5,334 nucleotides of DNA from Acidimicrobiaceae bacterium (lineage in GTDB: Bacteria; Actinomycetota; Acidimicrobiia; Acidimicrobiales; Bog-793): assembly GCA_025463965.1 (NCBI GenBank), contig JAODBN010000173.1, forward strand, positions 1 through 5,334. The letters are read 5' to 3'. Under the pieces are notes generated by a model, which was not told the DNA's origin, did no database searches, and saw only the letters and a program-made list of their open reading frames with translations. Of this stretch, positions 1-4,420 are shown in pieces (position 1 is the first letter of the stretch; each line of letters opens with the position of its first letter). Both the position numbers and the translations under genes were made by a program.

Positions 1-91
1 CATGGACCCAGTGTGCCAGCTGTGGCTGCGGTGTCCGACGGTGGGCCTGCCCGCCCTGTTGACTGTTGACGACTCAAGCCGCCGGCCGTAG
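1..91 (+). other. Left-edge region, possible 3' tail of an upstream gene
   Basis: One forward frame (starting at base 2) stays open from the window edge to a TAG at 89-91. About 24 of its 29 codons end in G or C, better than the frame starting at base 1 (about half). This would suit the last residues of a gene whose body lies outside the window. The frame starting at base 3 is also GC-rich at third positions and closes at 60-62 with a cysteine-rich tail (CxxCxC, then CxxC), so the true frame is uncertain. Neither tail is recognisable, and the segment may simply be non-coding. Confidence 0.2.
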
Positions 92-94
92 CGT
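66..94 (+). promoter_or_regulatory. Putative promoter of the aldolase gene
   Basis: A -35-like TTGACG (66-71) is followed, after exactly 17 bases, by TAGCGT (89-94), which fits the TAnnnT -10 pattern of actinobacterial housekeeping promoters. The -35 lies in a tandem heptamer repeat, TGTTGAC twice at 57-70, so a second TTGAC sits one repeat earlier. Transcription would begin near base 100, leaving a leader of about 15-25 bases that contains the GGGGGAG ribosome site. If so, the TTG at 66 cannot be the translation start. Recognised by eye only. Confidence 0.4.
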
Positions 95-116
95 CGCTTC
101 GAACATTGGGGGAGCC

Positions 117-1025
117 ATGGATGTGTATCCGATGAAGAAGAACCGCCTGCGCGAGCTGTTGGATGCCGGCAAGCCGACACTTGGGACGCACCTGCTGTCG
201 ACGTGGCCCACGATCACCGAGCTCGTCGGCCAGACCCGCCAGTTCGACTACATCGAATTCGTCGCCGAGTACACGCCCTGGACCATGCACGACCTCGACA
301 ATCTCGGACGGGCGATCGAGCTCTTCCCGGACTTCTCGGGGATGATCAAGATCGAGCAGGACATGCGGGGCCACTCCGCGATGCGCGCCATCGGCTCGGG
401 CATCCAGAACGTCCTCTTTGCCGACGTCCGCACGGTGGAGGACGCCCGCCAATGCGTTCGATCGGTGCGCGCGGAGCACCCCGACCACTCGGGGCGCCAC
501 GGCGTCGGACTGCGGCGCGACGCTCGCACCGTGCTCTATGTCGGCGCTCCCGACTGGGTCTCGGCGCTCGCGGGATCGGTGATAGCGCTCATGATCGAGA
601 AGCGCCAGGCCGTCGAGGACCTGGACGCGATCCTCGACGTACCGGGCATCGACATGGTGCAGTTCGGGCCCGCCGACTACGCGATGAGCATGGGCCTGTC
701 GCGCACCGAGGATGCCGAGCAGGTCCTCGAGGCCGAACGGCACATGATCGCCACGGCGCTGCGCCGCGGGATCGCTCCCCGGGCCGAGATCGCGGATGCC
801 GCGGGTGCCGAGTACTACCTGAACCTCGGGGTCCGTCACTTCTGCGTCGGCCACGACGTCGGAATCCTGCACAACTGGTTCTCCGAGCAGGGAGCCCGGA
901 TGCGCTCGGCGCTGGGTGAGCTCGGTGACTCGGGCGCGGAAGGCCCGCGCGGTGACGCGGTCGCCGAGCCGATCTCGCCCCGTGTGGCCCAGGCGGAGCG
1001 AGAGGTCCCCCGGGCGCCGTACTAG
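117..1025 (+). CDS. HpcH/HpaI aldolase family protein
   Basis: This cytosolic enzyme of the HpcH/HpaI (class II, metal-dependent pyruvate aldolase) family would cleave or form a C-C bond in a 2-keto-4-hydroxy acid; the substrate is unknown. The fold is supported by an N-terminal KKNRLRELLDAGKPTLGT (residues 7-24), VLFADVRTVEDAR (99-111), the metal-ligand segment LMIEKRQAVEDL (E161), and GPADYAMSMGL (D187), matching E149 and D175 of E. coli HpaI. The catalytic His and Arg of E. coli HpaI (H45, R70) seem to be Tyr52 (AEYTPW) and Lys78 (MIKIEQ). Residues from about 270 to 302 form a polar, Pro/Gly/Glu-rich tail beyond the usual domain end. Start choice: GGGGGAG at 108-114 favours ATG 117 or GTG 123 (spacer 8); the in-frame TTG at 66 has no ribosome site and overlaps the likely promoter. 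Similar proteins are often annotated 2,4-dihydroxyhept-2-ene-1,7-dioate aldolase, but that substrate should not be assumed. No pathway partner lies next to it. Confidence 0.88.
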   Translation: MDVYPMKKNRLRELLDAGKPTLGTHLLSTWPTITELVGQTRQFDYIEFVAEYTPWTMHDLDNLGRAIELFPDFSGMIKIEQDMRGHSAMRAIGSGIQNVLFADVRTVEDARQCVRSVRAEHPDHSGRHGVGLRRDARTVLYVGAPDWVSALAGSVIALMIEKRQAVEDLDAILDVPGIDMVQFGPADYAMSMGLSRTEDAEQVLEAERHMIATALRRGIAPRAEIADAAGAEYYLNLGVRHFCVGHDVGILHNWFSEQGARMRSALGELGDSGAEGPRGDAVAEPISPRVAQAEREVPRAPY

Positions 1026-1050
1026 TCTTCGAGCGCACCAGAGCGGCAAG

Positions 1051-1089
1051 CGGTTGGTGAGAACCGATAGCCCCGAGTTACTCCTCGGG
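1051..1089. terminator. Possible bidirectional terminator between convergent genes
   Basis: The 52-base gap between the convergent aldolase and membrane-protein genes, with the first bases of the latter's 3' end, holds two short hairpins. One is CGGTT/AACCG (1051-1055 with 1062-1066, 6-base loop). The other is CCCGAG/CTCGGG (1072-1077 with 1084-1089, 6-base loop), whose loop contains the stop codon of the minus-strand gene. No T-tract follows in either direction, which is common in high-GC actinobacteria, so termination is inferred from position and structure only. Confidence 0.35.
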
Positions 1090-2118
1090 AACGCGCTTCG
1101 TGGTGCCAACGGTCGGCTCGACCTGGTAGCCGGCCTCTCGGTACTCGTCCTGCGTCATCGGCGCAACGCGAACGTTGGTGATGATCTCTTGCTCGGGCCG
1201 GCGCTGGCTCTCGATGGCCTGGAGCGCGATCGACTCTTGGTCAGCCTTGGTGAGCGGGGGCTGCACCATCCCACGGGGCCAGAGGCGCCGGGCGAGGACG
1301 GTGTTGAGCTCGGCCGCGTAGACCGTGACCTCGGCGCCGATGTAGATCCAAGCCAGCAGGCCGAGCACGAGGCCGAACAGCCCGTAGGTGGCACTGGCAC
1401 CCTTGAGGTCGTGCCCGACGACGTAGCCGCCGAGCGCCTGGAGAATCGTCCAGACGATTCCGGCCAAGATCACCCCCGGCATTAGGCACGTCGTTGCCAC
1501 CTGTTTGGGGGTGAGCACGCGGAACGCGGACGCGTAGAGACCGACGTTCACGAAAGCTGCCACGACCTCAGCCGCGACGCCAAGCCAGAAGTTGTGCCTG
1601 CCGAAGGTGCCGAAGCTGGAGAGGAACGTCGTCACGATCAAGCCGACGGCGAGAACGGCAAGGAAGATGAGGCTGCGGGCCATGCGAGTGATGTAGTTGG
1701 GCCGCACCGCATTGGGAAGGTTCCAGACCTGCGCCATCACGTAGAGGCCGGTTCCTGCTAGCCCCGTCGTGCCGTAGAGCAAGCCGAGCAGCCCTACCAC
1801 CAGTCCGAACGCGGAGCTGCGCTTAAGGGCGTGAACGTTCTGGCTGAGTGATTTGCCGACGATCGGGAACTGTCCGAAGGTCGAGTTGAGCACGTCGTTG
1901 CGGGCCGCGGCGTTACCGGCGAGGACGATGCCGAGAATGGTGACGAGCAACAAGAGCAGTGGGAACACGGTGGTGAAGAAGGCGTAGGTCAGCTGCACCA
2001 CGAGGCTGCCCCCGTTGTCGTCGCCGAACTTTTTCGAAACCCCGAAGACGAATCCGGGAGCGGTGTGCCGCTGCTGGAACGCGTCGATGCGGCGAACTGT
2101 CTTCTCCATGCGGTTCAC
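1078..2118 (-). CDS. YihY/virulence factor BrkB family membrane protein
   Basis: A predicted inner-membrane protein of 346 residues in the YihY/BrkB family, once mis-annotated as ribonuclease BN; its molecular role is not established. About six membrane spans are visible, near residues 44-68, 101-124, 147-168, 177-199, 208-230 and 246-265. Family hallmarks are the N-terminal block from KKFGDDNGG through LTYAFFTTVFPLLLLL (about 29-58) and the C-terminal ATYGLFGLVLGLLAWIYIG followed by AELN (about 242-272). A hydrophilic tail of about 65 residues follows and is probably cytoplasmic. Start: GTG at 2118 is preferred because AGGGG (2126-2130) lies 7 bases upstream; ATG 2109 is the alternative. The frame stays open to an ATG at 2283, but those 55 extra residues lack family similarity by eye and span strong inverted repeats. 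It converges on the aldolase and lies 286 bases downstream of the 202-residue gene on the same strand, so it is probably transcribed separately. Confidence 0.9.
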   Translation of the reverse strand: MNRMEKTVRRIDAFQQRHTAPGFVFGVSKKFGDDNGGSLVVQLTYAFFTTVFPLLLLLVTILGIVLAGNAAARNDVLNSTFGQFPIVGKSLSQNVHALKRSSAFGLVVGLLGLLYGTTGLAGTGLYVMAQVWNLPNAVRPNYITRMARSLIFLAVLAVGLIVTTFLSSFGTFGRHNFWLGVAAEVVAAFVNVGLYASAFRVLTPKQVATTCLMPGVILAGIVWTILQALGGYVVGHDLKGASATYGLFGLVLGLLAWIYIGAEVTVYAAELNTVLARRLWPRGMVQPPLTKADQESIALQAIESQRRPEQEIITNVRVAPMTQDEYREAGYQVEPTVGTTKRVPEE

Positions 2119-2153
2119 GACAGAACCCCTACCTCGCGTCGCTACGTCGGATG

Positions 2154-2170
2154 CCGGGGTATGCCCCCGG
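2154..2170 (-). repeat. Inverted repeat in the leader of the YihY-family gene
   Basis: CCGGGG (2154-2159) and CCCCGG (2165-2170) form a perfect 6-bp GC stem around a 5-base loop, ending about 36 bases upstream of the preferred GTG start. There is no T-tract on either side, so a terminator is not supported. It may be a leader hairpin or a protein-binding site. Confidence 0.4.
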
Positions 2171-2244
2171 GTCCTTGGCAGTAATCGGTTGGCCTGATTC
2201 CTCGAGAGCTGTACGGGACGCTGCCCAGCCTTCGTGAACGCGTC

Positions 2245-2268
2245 CGGGACCACCGTCGGTCCCGACGG
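2245..2268. repeat. Two overlapping, mutually exclusive inverted repeats
   Basis: CGGGACC (2245-2251) pairs with GGTCCCG (2258-2264) across a 6-base loop. CCGTCGG (2253-2259) is the inverse of CCGACGG (2262-2268) across only 2 bases. The two share 2253-2264, so only one can form in a transcript. The site lies between the two minus-strand genes. It could terminate the upstream gene, shape the leader of the downstream gene, or, as DNA, serve as a near-palindromic operator (2253-2268). Confidence 0.4.
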
Positions 2269-2296
2269 AGCAAAGCAGGACATTCGGCTGTCGTCG

Positions 2297-2326
2297 ATTG
2301 TGAGTGGGGCTCCTGCGCCTGATCAA
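2297..2326 (-). promoter_or_regulatory. Weak candidate promoter for the YihY-family gene
   Basis: On the minus strand TTGATC (2326 to 2321) and CACAAT (2302 to 2297) are 18 bases apart, each matching four of six consensus bases. A start near 2290 would give a leader of about 170 bases containing both inverted repeats listed here. The match is weak and found by eye. Confidence 0.2.
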
Positions 2327-2351
2327 CATTGCGGAGTCAGGACGCATCATC

Positions 2352-2374
2352 GAAGCGGAACACCTCACCGCTTC
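2352..2374 (-). terminator. Possible terminator after the 202-residue gene
   Basis: GAAGCGG (2352-2358) and CCGCTTC (2368-2374) form a perfect 7-bp stem with a 9-base loop, starting about 30 bases past the stop codon of the upstream minus-strand gene. The position suits a terminator. No T-tract follows on the minus strand, so the call rests on stem and location. Confidence 0.35.
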
Positions 2375-2404
2375 CCGCCGATCTCCCGCCGTCATTCGCC
2401 GCCG

Positions 2405-3013
2405 TTAGGGTGCGGTCGCCTGCTGAGCGATGGCCCAGGCCAGGCAGTCCTCTGCGAGAGTCGGCTCGAAGCGCCAACGCGCCAGCTGCTGTCGGACCGC
2501 TTCGGTCGGCTCGCCGAGCTGAAGAAGGCTCAAGGCGAGCTGGCGACCGCGCAGGTGGAGACGCTCAATCTCCGATGGGGGCGCGAGCCGTCCCAGGCGC
2601 TCGTGTTCTGCTTGCAGCGATTCGGGTAGGCGCAGGAGGTGGCGACGTGCGAGCGGAGGCATCCGTCGTCGCACCTCCAGGAGGTCGCCATGCAAGCGGG
2701 CCATTTCGAAGTCGATCGCACGAGCCAGCGTGCGGGCGAAGGGAGCATTGCGACCGCTACGGTCGCCAAGCCCGAGCGCTCGGGCTGCATCCTGCACCGA
2801 GAGGTCGTAGCCACTCGGCGATCGCTCGAGACCGATCGCAAGGTGTCGCAGGAAGAAGGTCGTCGAGGGCCCCAGTACGGGCAGCCAAAAGCGCTCGACG
2901 TAAGGGCTGCGCGGATCGTGACCGAGGCGATCGATGACGGGATCGCTCCAGCACCGAACTGCTAGCCGGCCTGCGCCGATCTGTTCCGAGCCTTCCAAGG
3001 CAGTGGTGGTCAT
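2405..3013 (-). CDS. Conserved actinobacterial-type hypothetical protein, winged-helix-like
   Basis: A soluble 202-residue protein without signal peptide or membrane span; its function is unknown. From memory its layout resembles a conserved actinobacterial family of uncharacterised proteins carrying a D-P-V-I/L-D core followed by YVERFWLPVLGPSTT (here about residues 24-52). Next comes a likely helical segment FFLRHLAIGLERS (53-65), then DLSVQDAARALGLGDRSGRN (70-89), which reads like a helix-turn-helix, then a helix (FARTLARAIDFEMA, 92-105), a basic strand-turn-strand (GDLLEVRRRMPPLARRHLLRLP, 109-130) that could be a wing, and a helical C-terminus. DNA binding is inference from this pattern. 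The ATG is well supported: AAGGAGG (3022-3028) lies 8 bases upstream, an unusually complete ribosome site. It precedes the membrane-protein gene on the same strand but is separated by 286 bases with possible terminators. Confidence 0.82.
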   Translation of the reverse strand: MTTTALEGSEQIGAGRLAVRCWSDPVIDRLGHDPRSPYVERFWLPVLGPSTTFFLRHLAIGLERSPSGYDLSVQDAARALGLGDRSGRNAPFARTLARAIDFEMARLHGDLLEVRRRMPPLARRHLLRLPESLQAEHERLGRLAPPSEIERLHLRGRQLALSLLQLGEPTEAVRQQLARWRFEPTLAEDCLAWAIAQQATAP

Positions 3014-3020
3014 GACGCTC

Positions 3021-3060
3021 GCCTCCTTCTCGGCCGGGGTGTCTCCGGCGTCTGAAGGCG
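3021..3060 (-). promoter_or_regulatory. Strong ribosome site inside a possible leader hairpin
   Basis: On the minus strand, AAGGAGG (3022-3028) precedes the ATG at 3013. About 25 bases upstream lies CGCCTTC (3054-3060), which can pair as CCTTC/GAAGG or CGCCT/AGGCG with the ribosome site itself. Between these arms is another stem, GCCGG/CCGGC (3033-3037 with 3045-3049, 7-base loop). The arrangement could mask the ribosome site and so control translation. It does not match a riboswitch class I recognise. Confidence 0.3.
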
Positions 3061-3074
3061 ACGATCGCAGCCCT

Positions 3075-3104
3075 GTTTCCCCCTTGACCTACCGCTGGGA
3101 AACC
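3075..3104 (-). promoter_or_regulatory. Spaced inverted repeat, possible operator or SigB/SigF-like promoter
   Basis: GTTTCCC (3075-3081) and GGGAAAC (3097-3103) form a perfect 7-base inverted repeat with 15 bases between, a size that suits a dimeric regulator. Read on the minus strand, GGTTT (3104 to 3100) and GGGGAA (3082 to 3077), 17 bases apart, loosely resemble the GTTT / GGGTAT pattern of actinobacterial SigB/SigF-type promoters. Transcription would start near 3070, about 57 bases before the ATG at 3013. Both readings are tentative. Confidence 0.3.
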
Positions 3105-3486
3105 TTTGGCCCACACTTCGAACACGCCCCGTCGAGTTGCTGGAGCAGGTGAGCCATAACCGGCGATGGCGAGCAGCTTGCACGCAGCGCGCCGGTCTGT
3201 TGGGCGAGCGGCGATGGAACCGCGCGCGGCTACTCTGCGGGCTCCAAGCACGAGCTGCGGCGGTGCAGGAAGACGAGTATGGGTACACGCTGCCAATGAG
3301 GTCACCTCGCTGGCGGAGCCTGAAGGCAGCTATCGCGACTCGCCGGTCTGATGCAAGACCTTCGCCTGCAGCAACAACGGTGGCCGAAGGAGACCAACCG
3401 GCTCGCTCCCGCTATTGGCATCCATATGTCGCTACGTGCCCTAGCGTTCGCTACGGCCCCTTTAGCCTCAGATAAGGATTCCTGAG
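3105..3486. other. Intergenic stretch between divergent genes, no gene supported
   Basis: Open frames occur here on both strands, but none has a ribosome site, family resemblance or sensible composition; the predicted peptides are Arg/Ser/Ala-rich as expected of shadow frames in GC-rich DNA. Small hairpins are GGTCT/AGACC (3345-3349 with 3356-3360) and CCTTCG/CGAAGG (3359-3364 with 3385-3390). TCGCTACG occurs twice, at 3429-3436 and 3448-3455, 19 bases apart (about two helical turns), just upstream of the gene at 3487. No convincing -35/-10 pair was found for that gene. Confidence 0.5.
3474..3478 (+). promoter_or_regulatory. Ribosome site deciding the GTG start of the 178-residue gene
   Basis: AAGGA sits 8 bases upstream of GTG at 3487, the ideal distance. 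It supports the GTG start and the reality of this otherwise unrecognised gene; no in-frame ATG lies nearby. Confidence 0.65.
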
Positions 3487-4023
3487 GTGGATGGTGACCG
3501 CGTCCAAGCAGAACTCGACAGGTTTGAGTCGCTATGGCACAGAGGATTCATTGCGGAATCGGTCTGTCTCACACAGCAGAACGCCATTATAGAGGCGGCC
3601 AAGTCAGGCGAGCTTGAAGAAGGCGACCTTCTCGGCGGCGAGCTCGTGGCCTTAGCGGACGCAGTGGACCACGGCCTCATCTTGCGGTCTGAGTTTGACG
3701 ACCGCAAGGTCGATTACTTGTGGGAAGATCACTCTTGGGAGCCACGCGCAAGAACGGCTTTCCGGGTAGAAGCGGTAACTGAGCCTCGCACATTTACGGT
3801 CGTGAAGTCCCTTGGAATCGGAGTACTGGCTGCCGCCCTAAACAGCGGGATGGAACCGGCCGCTCCGGTCGTGAGCATCAGAATACGCGATATCGCGTCT
3901 CGTAAAGTGGTGTATCGAATCCGCCTAGCGGTTCCCGTAGTTATTGATGAAACGGTCGATCGCATCAAGGCGGAGTTGGCGTCCTTAAGCGTCGATGAAT
4001 TCAAACGACACTACCGCCTCTGA
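3487..4023 (+). CDS. Orphan hypothetical protein, 178 residues
   Basis: I do not recognise the family. The product is soluble-looking, acidic at the N-terminus and without a signal peptide. Residues 1-60 look helical (ELDRFESLWHRG; CLTQQNAIIEAAKSGELEEGDLL). Residues 66-105 are mixed and charged, with DDRKVDYLWEDHSWEPRA. A short hydrophobic stretch, KSLGIGVLAAALNSG (107-121), is too short and isolated to be a confident membrane span. Then come two likely strands (VVSIRIRDI, RKVVYRIRLAVPVVI) and a terminal helix ending DEFKRHYRL. This strand-strand-helix end recalls small actinobacterial proteins of unknown function, but no name follows. The coding call rests on the full open frame and good ribosome site. 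Third-position GC is only about 60% in the first 44 codons, with AGA, ATA and CTA codons, clearly lower than the flanking genes, which suggests recent transfer or weak expression. It stands alone between two long non-coding stretches. Confidence 0.7.
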   Translation: MDGDRVQAELDRFESLWHRGFIAESVCLTQQNAIIEAAKSGELEEGDLLGGELVALADAVDHGLILRSEFDDRKVDYLWEDHSWEPRARTAFRVEAVTEPRTFTVVKSLGIGVLAAALNSGMEPAAPVVSIRIRDIASRKVVYRIRLAVPVVIDETVDRIKAELASLSVDEFKRHYRL

Positions 4024-4036
4024 TCGTGCAGGTAGA

Positions 4037-4066
4037 GAGCAGCAAATGAGCTCGCTCACCGTGCTC
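4037..4066 (+). terminator. Possible terminator after the 178-residue gene
   Basis: Nested arms GAGCA/TGCTC (4037-4041 with 4062-4066) and TGAGC/GCTCA (4047-4051 with 4054-4058) lie 14-45 bases past the stop codon. The inner loop is tight and there is no T-tract, so this is a weak candidate. Confidence 0.22.
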
Positions 4067-4420
4067 ATGGCGCGCATTCAACGTTCACGCGGTTCGCTCG
4101 ACTGCGCATCATGGTCAGATGGCGTGGCGGCTCCCAATGTGGCTCCCTCGTAGGGGCCAGATTTCGCCTGCGAACGGAACGGCATGACAGCTCGGCATGG
4201 CACGCAGGGTCGGCGCCGCGTCGCACCCTGTGTGGATGACCTTCAGGGTCTGAGACCCCCTCCGCAATGGGCTGCCGGCGCGCTCCGCTACCCCGGTGGG
4301 CCTTCTCGTAGACTTCGCCGGGCAAGCGAGCGAGCGCCGCCAGTCGACGCCAGGCCCGAGCTCTGCTCGCGGGGAACCCTCCCGGCAGAGCGTGCGGGAG
4401 AGACGAGTTAGCGAGCAATC
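4067..4420. other. Intergenic stretch before the mannosyltransferase, no gene supported
   Basis: Several frames are open on both strands, but their peptides are Arg-rich, mutually overlapping and unlike any family I know, and none has a good ribosome site. I looked for tRNA T-arms and CCA ends and found none. Inverted repeats here are the odd-centred GGGTCT-G-AGACCC (4246-4258) and ACCCTG/CAGGGT (4225-4230 with 4244-4249), which overlap and could be a regulator site or leader structure. No clear promoter for the downstream gene was identified. Confidence 0.45.

Noticed and set aside
3..62. Cysteine-rich reading (CxxCxC and CxxC) at the left edge as a zinc-binding tail
   Set aside because: Only 19 codons are visible and another frame has better third-position GC; a domain cannot be supported from this.
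203..919. Long Arg/Pro-rich forward frame inside the aldolase gene
   Set aside because: It is a shifted-frame shadow of the aldolase; the peptide is low-complexity and the family match is in the other frame.
589..1038. Antisense open frame opposite the aldolase 3' half
   Set aside because: Composition is typical of a GC-rich antisense shadow (Arg, Pro, Ser, Gly) with no ribosome site or motif.
2329..2937. Forward open frame opposite the 202-residue gene
   Set aside because: It overlaps a gene with a strong ribosome site and family-like pattern; the forward peptide is Arg/Ala/Ser-rich with no recognisable domain.
2757..3305. Minus-strand frame overlapping the 202-residue gene start and the intergenic region
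   Set aside because: It has no ribosome site, no recognisable motif and overlaps the better-supported gene in another frame.
2138..3437. Shared 10-mer GTCGCTACGT at 2138-2147 and 3428-3437 as a common regulator site
   Set aside because: In a 5.3-kb GC-rich window several repeated 10-mers are expected by chance, and both copies are on the plus strand while the genes are on opposite strands.
3137..3475. Forward open frame of 112 residues before the orphan gene
   Set aside because: No ribosome site, no family resemblance, and it ends in the leader of the 178-residue gene.
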